Of a DNA stretch of 33,314 nt, positions 13,782 to 21,373 are shown piece by piece. The first letter of the stretch is position 1. Each line of letters starts with the position of its first letter. This DNA comes from Alphaproteobacteria bacterium. Lineage in GTDB: Bacteria > Pseudomonadota > Alphaproteobacteria > Ferrovibrionales > Ferrovibrionaceae. The stretch lies in contig JAHCJR010000030.1 in NCBI GenBank assembly GCA_026126165.1, positions 1-33,314 of the forward strand. The letters run 5' to 3'. A program made the translations under genes and the position numbers. The notes beneath the pieces were generated by a model. The model was not told the DNA's origin, searched no databases, and worked only from the letters and a program-made list of their open reading frames with translations.

Positions 13782-15326
13782 ATGCGGATCATTCGGGCGG
13801 ACGAGGCGGCGGCGCTGATCGGCGATGGCTGGACCATCGCCACCGGCGGGTTCGTCGGCGCCGGGCATCCGGAGGCGCTCACCTCCGCCATCGAGCGGCG
13901 CTTCCTCGCGACGGCGCTGCCGCGCGATCTGACCCTGGTCTATGCCGCCGGCCAGGGGGACCGGCAGAGCCGGGGCGCGGGCCATTTCGCCCATGAGGGC
14001 CTGATCCGCAAGGTCATCGGCGGCCATTGGGGCGCCGCGCCAAGGCTCGGACAGCTCGCGGTCGAGGAGCGGATCGAGGCGCATAACTGGCCGCAGGGCG
14101 TGATCTCGCAGCTCTATCGCGCCATCGCCGGGGCCAAGCCCGGCGTCATTACCCGCATCGGCCTGCACACCTTCGTCGATCCGCGCCATGACGGCGCCTG
14201 TCTCAACCGCCGCGCCGGCAAATCCGCCATCGAGGTGGTGAGCCTGGGCGGCCGGGAATATCTCTTCTATCCCGCCTTTCCGATTCATTGCGCGCTGCTG
14301 CGCGGCACCACCGCCGATCTCAGGGGCAACATCTCCGCCGAGGAGGAGGCGCTGCATCACGACATGCTGGCCATGGCGCAGGCGGCGCGCAACTCGGGCG
14401 GCATCGTGATCGTGCAGGTGAAGCGGCTGACGGAGGCCGGAACGCTCGATCCGAACCTCGTGCGCATCCCTGGAATCCTTGTCGACTATGTCGTGCTCTG
14501 CGACGATCCGGCGCAGCACTGGCAAACCTATGGCGAGGAGTACAACCCGGCCTATACCGGCGCCATCCGCGAGCCGGAGATTTCGTTCCGGCCGGCGCCG
14601 CTCGATATCCGCAAGGTGATCCAGCGGCGCGCCTTCCTCGAACTTGCCCGCCTCGACAATCCGGTCGCCAATCTGGGCACCGGCATCCCGGCCGGCGTCG
14701 GCCAGGTGGCGCGCGAGGAAGGCGAGACCAACTTCACCCTGACGGTGGAGGCCGGGCCGATCGGCGGCACGCCGGCGACCTTCCTGTCCTTCGGCGCGGC
14801 GACCAACCCGGAAGCCATCGTCGACCAGGCGGCACAGTTCGATTTCTACGATGGCGGCGGGCTCGATATCAGCTTCCTCGGCCTCGCCGAGGCCGACGTG
14901 GAAGGCAATGTCAATGTCAGCCGCTTCGGCGAGCGCATCGCCGGCGTCGGCGGCTTCATCAACATCTCGCAGACCGCGCGCCACATCGTCTTTATGGGCA
15001 CCTTCACCACCGGCGGGCTGGAGGTCGCGGCGGGCGACGGGCGGCTGGCCATCCTGCGCGAGGGCAGCAAGCCCAAGATCGTGGAGCGCGTCGGCCATCT
15101 CTCCTTCAACGGCCCCTACGTGGCGAGCCTGGGCTCCGAAGTGCTTTATGTCACCGAGCGCGCCGTGCTGCGCCTGATCCAGGGCAGGCTGACCCTGACC
15201 GAGATTGCGCCGGGCATCGATCTCGCGCGGGATGTATTGGCGCACATGCCACCGGGCGTGGTGGTGGCGCCCGATCTGGCGCTGATGGATGCCCGCATCT
15301 TCCGCGACGGGCCGATGCGCGGCTGA
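13782..15326 (+). CDS. acetate/propionate CoA-transferase (family I, YdiF/Pct type)
   Basis: A 514-aa fused alpha-beta CoA-transferase. The N-terminal half has GDGWTIATGGFVGAGHPEAL near 14-33. The C-terminal half has GTGIPAGVG and the catalytic glutamate E323 in VEAGPIGGTP, which would form the glutamyl-CoA thioester. Length and order match YdiF and propionate CoA-transferase. It should swap CoA between short-chain acyl groups, but the donor-acceptor pair is not visible. The ATG at 13782 follows GGGGAAG. It stands alone on this strand, and a hydrolase gene converges on it. Confidence 0.93.
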   Translation: MRIIRADEAAALIGDGWTIATGGFVGAGHPEALTSAIERRFLATALPRDLTLVYAAGQGDRQSRGAGHFAHEGLIRKVIGGHWGAAPRLGQLAVEERIEAHNWPQGVISQLYRAIAGAKPGVITRIGLHTFVDPRHDGACLNRRAGKSAIEVVSLGGREYLFYPAFPIHCALLRGTTADLRGNISAEEEALHHDMLAMAQAARNSGGIVIVQVKRLTEAGTLDPNLVRIPGILVDYVVLCDDPAQHWQTYGEEYNPAYTGAIREPEISFRPAPLDIRKVIQRRAFLELARLDNPVANLGTGIPAGVGQVAREEGETNFTLTVEAGPIGGTPATFLSFGAATNPEAIVDQAAQFDFYDGGGLDISFLGLAEADVEGNVNVSRFGERIAGVGGFINISQTARHIVFMGTFTTGGLEVAAGDGRLAILREGSKPKIVERVGHLSFNGPYVASLGSEVLYVTERAVLRLIQGRLTLTEIAPGIDLARDVLAHMPPGVVVAPDLALMDARIFRDGPMRG

Positions 15327-15349
15327 CCATCTGCGCCGCGCGAGGGTGT

Positions 15350-16144
15350 CTACAGAAACCCCTTCAGGGCATCGAGCGTCTCGTCGGGCCGTTCGCCCAT
15401 CATCATGTGCCCGCATTCGGCGATGGTGACCATCCGGCAATCGGCGAGCTTCTCGGCCAGCCGCCGGGCGAGGCGGGGCGGCGTCATCAGATCGCGCTCG
15501 CCGGCGATCAGAAGCGCCGGCGCGCCGATGCGCGCGGCGGCAGCTTCGCCCGCCTCGGACGAATAGCCGTTGCAGGCCGCGAAGTCCGCATGCAGCACGC
15601 CGGGCCCGGCCCGCTCGCTCACCCGCGTGTCGAGACCGACCAGCCAGATGCCGGGAATGCGGCAGCCGCCCATATGGCTGCGCCGGCCATGCGCCCAGTC
15701 GTTCATCAGCTCGATGGCGCGATGATCGTTGCGGGCGGAGAGCGCCAGCAGATCGGCATTGACGCTCATCGGCAGGGCGCAGCCGAGCAGCGCCAGCTTC
15801 TCGACCCGCTCCGGCGCCAAAGCCGCCGCCTCCAGCGCGATCAGCCCGCCCATGGAATGGCCGACCAGCGAGACCTGCCCGGCCCCGAGCGCATCGAGCG
15901 CGCGCCAGAGCCAGGCGGCGAGTTCGCCGATGGAGGCGAGCGGGGCGCCCTGCGAGCGGCCATGGCCCGGCAGGTCGAGCGCCAGCACCGACCTGCCATG
16001 CCACGCGAACCAGCGTGTCTGGAGCGCCCAGGCGGTATGATCCCCCGCGGCGCCGTGCAGGAATACGACCGGGCGGCCTGCCGCGTCGAAATCCTTGCCG
16101 CCCGTCGCGGCAAAGACCCGGTGTCCATCGAGCATGAATTCCAT
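15350..16144 (-). CDS. alpha/beta hydrolase
   Basis: A 264-aa single-domain protein with the alpha/beta hydrolase layout: oxyanion motif FLHGAAGDHTAW near 28-39, nucleophile elbow GHSMGG with S97, an acid in AGERDLMTPP and a histidine in ECGHMMMGERP. It is cytoplasmic by appearance. Relatives include esterases and ring-cleavage-product hydrolases, and the substrate is not predictable. It follows metY on the same strand with 11 bp between them, so cotranscription is likely, though a biochemical link to homocysteine synthesis is not obvious. Confidence 0.9.
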   Translation of the reverse strand: MEFMLDGHRVFAATGGKDFDAAGRPVVFLHGAAGDHTAWALQTRWFAWHGRSVLALDLPGHGRSQGAPLASIGELAAWLWRALDALGAGQVSLVGHSMGGLIALEAAALAPERVEKLALLGCALPMSVNADLLALSARNDHRAIELMNDWAHGRRSHMGGCRIPGIWLVGLDTRVSERAGPGVLHADFAACNGYSSEAGEAAAARIGAPALLIAGERDLMTPPRLARRLAEKLADCRMVTIAECGHMMMGERPDETLDALKGFL

Positions 16145-16155
16145 GGCGGGCTCCG

Positions 16156-17451
16156 TCAGGCTTTCTGCGAGGCGCGCAATGCCTGGTCGAGATCCTCGAT
16201 CAGGTCCGCCGCATCCTCGAGCCCCACCGAAAGCCGCACCAGCTCCTCGCCGATGCCGGCTTTGCGCAGGGCCTCCGCATCCATCTGCTGGTGGGTGGTG
16301 CTGGCCGGATGGATCACCAGCGACTTGGCATCCCCGACGTTGGCCAGGTGCGAGAAGACCCGCAAAGCTTCGATCAGCCGGGCACCCGCGCGGCGGCCGC
16401 CCCTGATGCCGAAGGAGAAGATCGCACCGGCCCCGCGCGGCAGCAGGCGCTTGGCCAGTTCGTGATCGGGATGTTCGGGCAGTTCCGGATAGCTGACCCA
16501 GGCAACGGCCGGGCTGGCTTTCAGGAATGCCACCACCTTGCGCGCGTTCTCGACGTGACGCTGCATGCGCACCGGCAGCGTCTCGACGCCCTGCAGGATA
16601 TGGAAGGCATTGGTCGGGCTCATGCAGGCGCCGAAATCCCGCAGGCCCTCGGCGCGGGCGCGCATGATGAAGGCGGCGGGTCCGAACTCGGCGGCGAAAT
16701 CGAGGCCGTGATAGCCGGCATAGGGTTCGGTCAGGGTCGGGAAGCGGCCGGAGGCGCGCCAGTCGAAGCGGCCGGAATCGATCAGCACGCCGCCGATGGC
16801 GACGCCATGCCCGCCAAGGAACTTGGTCGCCGAATGCATGATCAGATCGGCGCCGAGATCGAACGGCCGGCAGAGCCAGGGTGTCGTGAAGGTGGAATCG
16901 ATGAGCAGCGGCACGCCGCTTTCATGGGCGATGCGCGCCACTTCCGGAACGTTCATCACTTCGAGGCCGGGATTGCCCAGCACCTCGCCGAAGAAGAGGC
17001 GCGTCTCCGGCCGGACGGCGCGACGGAACGCCTCCGGATCGCGCGGATCGACGAAGGTCGTGTTGATGCCGAAGCGCGGCAGGGTCAGGTTCAGCATGTT
17101 GTGCGAGCCGCCATAGATCGAGGCGGAGGACACGATATGCCCGCCCTGGCCCATCAGGGTGGCGATGGCAAGGTGCAGCGCCGCCTGTCCCGATGCCGTG
17201 CAGACCGCCCCGACGCCGCCTTCAAGCGCCGCCAGCCGCTCTTCGAGCACCGCGACGGTGGGGTTGGAGATGCGCGAGTAGATATGCCCGGCGCGCTCCA
17301 GGTTGAACAGCGCCGCCGCATGGTCGGTGTCGCGAAAGACATAGGAGGTGGTCTGGTAGATCGGCACGGCGCGCGCGCCGGTCGCCGGGTCCGGCTGCTG
17401 GCCGGCATGCAGGGCCAGGGTGTCGAACTTGAGGTAGCGGGGGTCGGCCAT
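16156..17451 (-). CDS. metY: O-acetylhomoserine sulfhydrylase / aminocarboxypropyltransferase
   Basis: A 431-aa PLP enzyme of the Cys/Met metabolism family. The Schiff-base lysine is K210 in HSATKFLGGHG, with SRISNPTVAVLEERLAALE near 59-77, TASGQAALHLA near 85-95 and SVGLEDAADLIEDL near the C-terminus. The length (about 430) and the insertions fit MetY, the sulfide-using route from O-acetylhomoserine to homocysteine, rather than the shorter MetB or MetZ. It starts at the ATG at 17451. Upstream on the same strand lies an intrinsic terminator in what would be its leader, so attenuation is possible. Confidence 0.94.
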   Translation of the reverse strand: MADPRYLKFDTLALHAGQQPDPATGARAVPIYQTTSYVFRDTDHAAALFNLERAGHIYSRISNPTVAVLEERLAALEGGVGAVCTASGQAALHLAIATLMGQGGHIVSSASIYGGSHNMLNLTLPRFGINTTFVDPRDPEAFRRAVRPETRLFFGEVLGNPGLEVMNVPEVARIAHESGVPLLIDSTFTTPWLCRPFDLGADLIMHSATKFLGGHGVAIGGVLIDSGRFDWRASGRFPTLTEPYAGYHGLDFAAEFGPAAFIMRARAEGLRDFGACMSPTNAFHILQGVETLPVRMQRHVENARKVVAFLKASPAVAWVSYPELPEHPDHELAKRLLPRGAGAIFSFGIRGGRRAGARLIEALRVFSHLANVGDAKSLVIHPASTTHQQMDAEALRKAGIGEELVRLSVGLEDAADLIEDLDQALRASQKA

Positions 17452-17535
17452 CGCGGTGCACTCGCTGTTGCCCTTGTCCGGGCCGCCAAGGTAGCGGAGG
17501 GCCGAAGCAGGCGGAAGCGCCGCGAAACGCCGCCG

Positions 17536-17604
17536 AAAGAAAACGGGGTCGCCCTGCTTCGGGGCGACCCCTTGTGACCAGCCTCGACCTGTCAGACTTA
17601 CGCG
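17536..17604 (-). ncRNA. short leader RNA or small RNA ending in an intrinsic terminator before metY
   Basis: A promoter-like pair, TTGACC (17639-17634) and CCTAAT (17616-17611) with 17-bp spacing, predicts a start near 17604. About 30 nt later comes a perfect 10-bp hairpin (17571-17562 with 17554-17545) followed by GTTTTCTTT, an intrinsic terminator in the metY direction but 85 bp before metY. The transcript would be about 69 nt. It could be a transcription attenuator of metY or an independent small RNA. By eye it does not match the SAM-II, SAM/SAH or S-box consensus, and I see no clear antiterminator. Confidence 0.5.
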
Positions 17605-17610
17605 AGCCGG

Positions 17611-17639
17611 ATTAGGTCATGGGCATCCGTTCGGGTCAA
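17611..17639 (-). promoter_or_regulatory. sigma-70-like promoter upstream of the metY leader
   Basis: On the minus strand TTGACC (17639-17634) matches five of six -35 positions. CCTAAT (17616-17611) matches four of six -10 positions, with an ideal 17-bp spacer. It lies after the terminator of the preceding transcript and before the metY leader hairpin. Confidence 0.55.
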
Positions 17640-17655
17640 GGGGCCGGGCGGAGGC

Positions 17656-17745
17656 AAAAAAAGCGCCGCTCCGGTCGCCCGGGCGGCGCGCAAGTGCAAC
17701 AGGGAGGCAATCACGAAGTTGGGAATGATCCCAGCCGCGAGCCAG
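17656..17745 (-). ncRNA. candidate alpha-r8/suhB (mmgR-like) small RNA
   Basis: On the minus strand a small hairpin (TGGGA-TCAT-TCCCA, 17733-17720) is followed by an apparently unpaired stretch containing TTGCCTCCCT (17710-17701). A strong intrinsic terminator comes next: GCGCCGC/GCGGCGC with an inner CCGG/CCGG and seven T's (17689-17656). Hairpin, single-stranded UUUCCUCCCU-like motif, then terminator is the layout I recall for the alphaproteobacterial alpha-r8 (suhB/mmgR) sRNA family; this motif differs by one base. The 5' end is not fixed: no strong promoter is visible, and the RNA could be processed from the DUF1192 transcript. Confidence 0.5.
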
Positions 17746-17814
17746 TGCGATGACCCGCAGGCACCCCTATCCTGCGCCCGGTTTCCTTAACAAATCGCAA
17801 AGGCCAGCCTCCGG

Positions 17815-17994
17815 TCAGCGCCGGAAGAAGGCTTCGGCGGCGCCGCGTCCCTGACGCTTGCGCCCGATCCATTCCCGGGCCTCGGCGATTTCCGCCTCAA
17901 GGCGGGCGATATGCGCTTCCAGCTCGCCGACCGACATCGCCTCGAAATTGGGACCTTTCGGCTTCTTCGCCTGGAACATCTCGTCAGGATCCAT
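17815..17994 (-). CDS. DUF1192 family small protein
   Basis: A 59-aa protein starting MDPDEMFQAKKPKGPNFEAM, followed by a helical SVGELEAHIARLEAEIAEARE segment (about 21-41) with coiled-coil character and ending AAEAFFRR. This matches DUF1192, a short family of alphaproteobacteria with no known function and a typical length near 60. It is divergent from the quinone oxidoreductase gene with 79 bp between the starts. It is followed on its own strand by the candidate small RNA and a strong terminator. Confidence 0.88.
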   Translation of the reverse strand: MDPDEMFQAKKPKGPNFEAMSVGELEAHIARLEAEIAEAREWIGRKRQGRGAAEAFFRR

Positions 17995-18073
17995 GGCCCG
18001 TCACCCTTGTCTTGCGCGGTTCCAGCAATTAGACCTGAGCCGACGCCAGCCTGCAACGCGAGGGGAGCCCCAG

Positions 18074-19072
18074 ATGAGCGCCATTCCGGCCGAGATGACC
18101 GCGATCGAGATCGCCGAGCCCGGCGGGCCCGAGGTGCTGAGGCCGGTCCGCCGGCCGGTGCCGCGACCGGGCCCCGGCGAGGTGCTGGTGCGCGTCGCCG
18201 CGGCCGGGGTCAACCGCCCCGACGTGCAGCAGCGCACCGGCGGCTATCCGCCGCCGCCCGGTGCCTCCGACATTCCCGGCCTCGAGATCGCGGGCGAGAT
18301 CGTGGCGCTGGGCGAGGGGGTCGGCGGCTGGCAGGCCGGCCAGTCCTGCATGGCCCTGGTGGCCGGCGGCGGCTATGCCGAATACTGCACGGCCCCTGCG
18401 CCGCAATGCCTGCCCATTCCGCGCGGTCTGTCGCCGCGCGAGGCGGCGGCGGTGCCGGAGACGTTCTTCACCGTCTGGACCAACGTCTTCGAGCGCGGGC
18501 GCTTCCGTGCCGGCGAGCGCATCCTGATCCATGGCGGGGCGAGCGGCATCGGCACCACGGCGATCCAGCTTGCCCGCGAGTTTGGCGCCAAGGGCATCTT
18601 CGTCACCGCCGGATCGGACGAGCGGGTGCGGGCCTGCGTCGAGCTCGGCGCCTCGCAGGGCGTCAACTACCACAGCGTCGATTTCGTCGCGGCGGCGAAG
18701 GAGTGGAGCAACGGCGAGGGCGTCGATCTCATCCTCGACATGGTGGGCGGCAGCTATTTCCCGCGCAACCTGCAGCTTCTCCGGCTGGAAGGCCGGCTGG
18801 TGCAGATCGCCCTCCTCGGCGGCGCGCAGTCGGAGGTCAACCTGCAGCAGATCATGGTCCGCCGGCTGACAGTTACCGGCTCGACGCTCCGGCCCCGTTC
18901 GGTGGCCGAGAAGGGCACGATTGCCGACGCGCTGCGCCGCCATGTCCTGCCGCTGCTCGATCAGGGCAAGGTGAAGCCGGTCATGGATTCGGTCTTCCCC
19001 CTGGCCGAGGCCGCCAAGGCCCATGCCCGCATCGAGGCCGACCATGTGGGCAAGATCGTCCTCACCTGCTGA
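18074..19072 (+). CDS. PIG3-type NAD(P)H quinone oxidoreductase
   Basis: A 332-aa zinc-independent MDR-family protein. The N-terminal GroES-like domain has GVNRPDVQQRTGGYPPPPG near 45-63 and GLEIAGEI near 69-76. The NADPH-binding motif HGGASGIGTTAIQLA is at 153-167. The PIG3 family (TP53I3, bacterial QorB-like) reduces quinones using NADPH. Catalytic zinc cysteines are absent, as expected. The ATG at 18074 follows GAGGGGAG; an upstream extension has no similarity. It appears to be a single-gene unit, with a new promoter before the next gene. Confidence 0.92.
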   Translation: MSAIPAEMTAIEIAEPGGPEVLRPVRRPVPRPGPGEVLVRVAAAGVNRPDVQQRTGGYPPPPGASDIPGLEIAGEIVALGEGVGGWQAGQSCMALVAGGGYAEYCTAPAPQCLPIPRGLSPREAAAVPETFFTVWTNVFERGRFRAGERILIHGGASGIGTTAIQLAREFGAKGIFVTAGSDERVRACVELGASQGVNYHSVDFVAAAKEWSNGEGVDLILDMVGGSYFPRNLQLLRLEGRLVQIALLGGAQSEVNLQQIMVRRLTVTGSTLRPRSVAEKGTIADALRRHVLPLLDQGKVKPVMDSVFPLAEAAKAHARIEADHVGKIVLTC

Positions 19073-19101
19073 GGCCGCGGCGGGTCGCCAGGAAAGGGCG
19101 A

Positions 19102-19129
19102 TTGACCTCCGGGCGAGCCCGGTTATATA
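19102..19129 (+). promoter_or_regulatory. strong promoter for the DUF1013/trcR gene
   Basis: TTGACC (19102-19107) and TATATA (19124-19129) are 16 bp apart. The spacer contains a GC-rich palindrome, CCGGGC-GA-GCCCGG. The predicted start near 19136 leaves a leader of about 70 nt that can form a GGTCC/GGACC stem ending close to the start codon. Whether this affects translation is unknown. Confidence 0.65.
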
Positions 19130-19207
19130 GAGGGTCATTCCGTCAAACCTGATTTCAGAAGTCTGGTCCTGGTCCCGGTGGGATCGGGAACAGAAGAGGA
19201 CCGAACC

Positions 19208-19894
19208 ATGGCGCTTCCCCTAATGCCCAAGGCCACAGCCGTCTGGCTGGTGGAGAACACCTCGCTCACCTTCGAGCAGATCGCCGATTTCTGCGGCCTG
19301 CATGCGCTGGAAGTGAAGGGCATCGCCGATGGCGAGGTGGCGACCGGCATCGTCGGCCTCGACCCGGTGGCCAACGGCCAGCTCACGCGCGAGGAGCTGG
19401 AACGCTGCCAGGCAGATCCGGCTGCCCGTCTGCGGCTCGTCGAAGGGCCGGTGCCGCTGACCAACCCGAAGTCCAAGGGCGCGCGCTACACGCCGGTCTC
19501 GAAGCGCCAGGACCGGCCGAACGCCATTGCCTGGATCCTCAAGTTCCATCCCGAGGTCAGCGACGCGCAGATCCAGAAGATGCTGGGCACCACCAAGGCG
19601 ACCATTCAGGCGGTGCGCGAGCGCACGCACTGGAACGCGCAGAACATCAAGCCGCAGGACCCGGTGAGCCTCGGCATCTGCAGCCAGGCGGAACTGGATG
19701 CGGCGGTCAACAAGGCGGCGAAGCGCCGCGCGAAGGACAAGGGGGCCGCGCCGGCCGAGCCGGTGCCCCAGCATGCGACGCTCTACCGGCCGGAAGTGGT
19801 GACGGAGGAGCCGGTTTTCGCCACGTCCGACCGCGCCCCCGAGGCCGAGGAGGACGACGAGCCCACGGCGGAGAAGATTTTCGGCAAGGGCTGA
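19208..19894 (+). CDS. trcR: DUF1013 protein, TrcR-type cell-cycle transcription factor
   Basis: A 228-aa protein beginning MALPLMPKATAVWLVENTSLTFEQIADFC, with GLHALEVKGIADGEV near 30-44. A second helix-turn-helix-like stretch, HPEVSDAQIQKMLGTTKATIQAVRERTHWN, lies near 115-144. A charged, acidic C-terminus ends EKIFGKG. This is the DUF1013 family, conserved in alphaproteobacteria. The Caulobacter member, TrcR, is reported to associate with RNA polymerase and affect cell-cycle transcription; the role here is inferred from that. Length and both domains are intact. It is transcribed alone from a good promoter and converges with ogt. Confidence 0.92.
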   Translation: MALPLMPKATAVWLVENTSLTFEQIADFCGLHALEVKGIADGEVATGIVGLDPVANGQLTREELERCQADPAARLRLVEGPVPLTNPKSKGARYTPVSKRQDRPNAIAWILKFHPEVSDAQIQKMLGTTKATIQAVRERTHWNAQNIKPQDPVSLGICSQAELDAAVNKAAKRRAKDKGAAPAEPVPQHATLYRPEVVTEEPVFATSDRAPEAEEDDEPTAEKIFGKG

Positions 19895-19911
19895 GCCCGG
19901 CCGGCGGTCGC

Positions 19912-20466
19912 TCAGGCCGGGGCGGGCAACGCGCCTTCGTGGCGCAGCAGCCAGGCCTTGCGCTCAAGGCCGCCGGCATAGCCGGTGAGACGGCCGTCGC
20001 CGCCGATGAGCCGATGGCAGGGAATGGCGATGGCGATCGGATTGCGGCCATTGGCATGGCCGACGGCGCGCGCCGCCGCCGGCCGGCCGAGTTGCGCGGC
20101 AAGTTCCCCATAGCTCATGGTGCCCCCGGGCGGAATCCGCCGCAGCGCCGCCCAGACCTGGCGCTGGAAGGTGCTGCCGCCGGGATCGAGAGCGAGACCG
20201 GCGAAAGCATCGAGCCGGCCGGAAAGGTAGGCTTCGAGCCGCGCGGCGGCCTCGGGCGGCGCCTGCGCCGGGACCAGCCGGTGGGCCGGCCAGCGCAAGG
20301 TCAGCAGGCGGCCGAGCCGCGCTTGGCAATCGGCGAAATCGAGCGCCACCAGCGTATCGCCGTCGCAGACCATGAGCGCCTCGCCGAGCGGACCGGCGGC
20401 AAGGCGCGAGAGGGCCAGAAGCCGCGGCGCCTGCCGGTCAGCGCGCCTTGAGCGGGGCGGCGCCAA
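19912..20466 (-). CDS. ogt: methylated-DNA-protein-cysteine methyltransferase
   Basis: The protein carries the active-site motif IPCHRLIGG with the acceptor cysteine C150 (in the 184-aa reading), preceded by the DNA-binding helix SYGELAAQLGRPAAARAVGHANGRN. It repairs O6-alkylguanine and O4-alkylthymine by irreversible alkyl transfer. The start is uncertain: the frame opens with TTG at 20466, overlapping the SDR gene by 29 bp, and no ATG occurs before one at 20373, inside the conserved N-terminal domain. A non-ATG start near 20410-20466 is likely. It follows the SDR gene on the same strand. Confidence 0.9.
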   Translation of the reverse strand: MAPPRSRRADRQAPRLLALSRLAAGPLGEALMVCDGDTLVALDFADCQARLGRLLTLRWPAHRLVPAQAPPEAAARLEAYLSGRLDAFAGLALDPGGSTFQRQVWAALRRIPPGGTMSYGELAAQLGRPAAARAVGHANGRNPIAIAIPCHRLIGGDGRLTGYAGGLERKAWLLRHEGALPAPA

Positions 20467-21223
20467 GATGCATGCCGGAATCGAGGATCAGCGTCTCGCC
20501 AGTAATGAGTTCGGTGCCCGAAAGCAGGAACAGGATCGCCTCCGCGACCTTCTCCGGCGTGGCCGCCCGGCCGAGCGGCGTCGTCTCCTCGTAGCGCTTC
20601 TTGAGTGCCTCGTAGCCTTCCCGCCCATAGCCTTCCAGCAGCCAGCGGCTTTCGATGAAGCCCGGGCAGACGGCATTGACGCGGATCTCCGGCCCGAGGG
20701 CGCGGGCCAGCGAGAGCGTCATGGTGTTGAGCGCGCCCTTCGAGGCGGCATAGGCGATGGAGGAGCCGACACCCATCACGCCGGCGATCGAGGAGACGTT
20801 GACCACGGCGCCGAAGCCCGCCGCCTTCATCGCCGGGGCGCAGGCGCGCGTCATCTGGTAGGCGCCGACCACGTTGACCGCGTAGATGCGCAGGAAATCC
20901 TCGCCCGAGAGCAGGCTGAGATCGCGCGCGTCGGCAAACTTGGTGATGCCCGCATTGTTGACCAGAAGCTCGATGCGGCCCCAGCGGTCGATGGCCGCCT
21001 GCGCGAGCTTCCGGCAATCCTCGTCCTTCGCCACGTCGGCCTGCACGAGAATCGCCTCGGCACCCGCCTTCTCGCAGGCGGAAAGCGTCTCGCGCGCCTC
21101 CTTCTCGCTGCGGGTGTAATTGACGACCACCCTGGCGCCGCGCCCGGCAAGCTTGAGCGCCGTTGCCGCGCCGACGCCGGTCGCGGAGCCGGTGACGATG
21201 GCGACCTTGTCCTTGAGATCCAT
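20438..21223 (-). CDS. short-chain dehydrogenase/reductase (SDR)
   Basis: A 261-aa classical SDR. The cofactor motif TGSATGVG is at 11-18, NNAG at 89-92, and the catalytic residues S145, Y158 and K162 sit in NVSSIAG and AYAASKGA. PGFIESRW follows near 200. The substrate cannot be inferred; relatives include 3-oxoacyl-ACP reductase-like and glucose dehydrogenase-like enzymes. The ATG at 21223 is set by GGGAGGAAG just upstream; an upstream start at 21292 has no similarity. It is divergent from a methyltransferase gene and lies directly upstream of ogt. Confidence 0.93.
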   Translation of the reverse strand: MDLKDKVAIVTGSATGVGAATALKLAGRGARVVVNYTRSEKEARETLSACEKAGAEAILVQADVAKDEDCRKLAQAAIDRWGRIELLVNNAGITKFADARDLSLLSGEDFLRIYAVNVVGAYQMTRACAPAMKAAGFGAVVNVSSIAGVMGVGSSIAYAASKGALNTMTLSLARALGPEIRVNAVCPGFIESRWLLEGYGREGYEALKKRYEETTPLGRAATPEKVAEAILFLLSGTELITGETLILDSGMHLGAAPLKAR

Positions 21224-21288
21224 GAAAAACTTCCTCCCATGCGTAATGCCGGGCATGGAAGCATCGCCGGCCCGGCGCTGGCAAGAAG

Positions 21289-21329
21289 CCATTCACCGAG
21301 CCTTAACCGCTAGCGCGCTAGTTGAATGG
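21289..21329. promoter_or_regulatory. nested palindromes between divergent SDR and methyltransferase genes
   Basis: A 7-bp inverted repeat, CCATTCA (21289-21295) and TGAATGG (21323-21329), encloses a 12-bp perfect palindrome CTAGCGCGCTAG (21310-21321). It sits between the divergent starts at 21223 and 21374, a good position for an operator controlling one or both genes. It could also be a chance hairpin. Confidence 0.4.
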
Positions 21330-21373
21330 TGTCCGCAGGGCCTTGCCCGGAACCCCCGTCTGGCGTGAACCGC

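Noticed and set aside
13590..16004. An 804-aa minus-strand frame over the CoA-transferase gene
   Set aside because: It lies opposite a complete, well-recognised CoA-transferase and has shadow-like composition.
16291..17577. A 428-aa plus-strand frame over metY
   Set aside because: Antisense to an intact metY with conserved PLP lysine; no family resemblance.
17452..17640. A SAM-II or S-box riboswitch before metY
   Set aside because: Expected by context, but the conserved SAM-II pseudoknot sequences and S-box elements are not visible; kept only as an unknown leader or sRNA.
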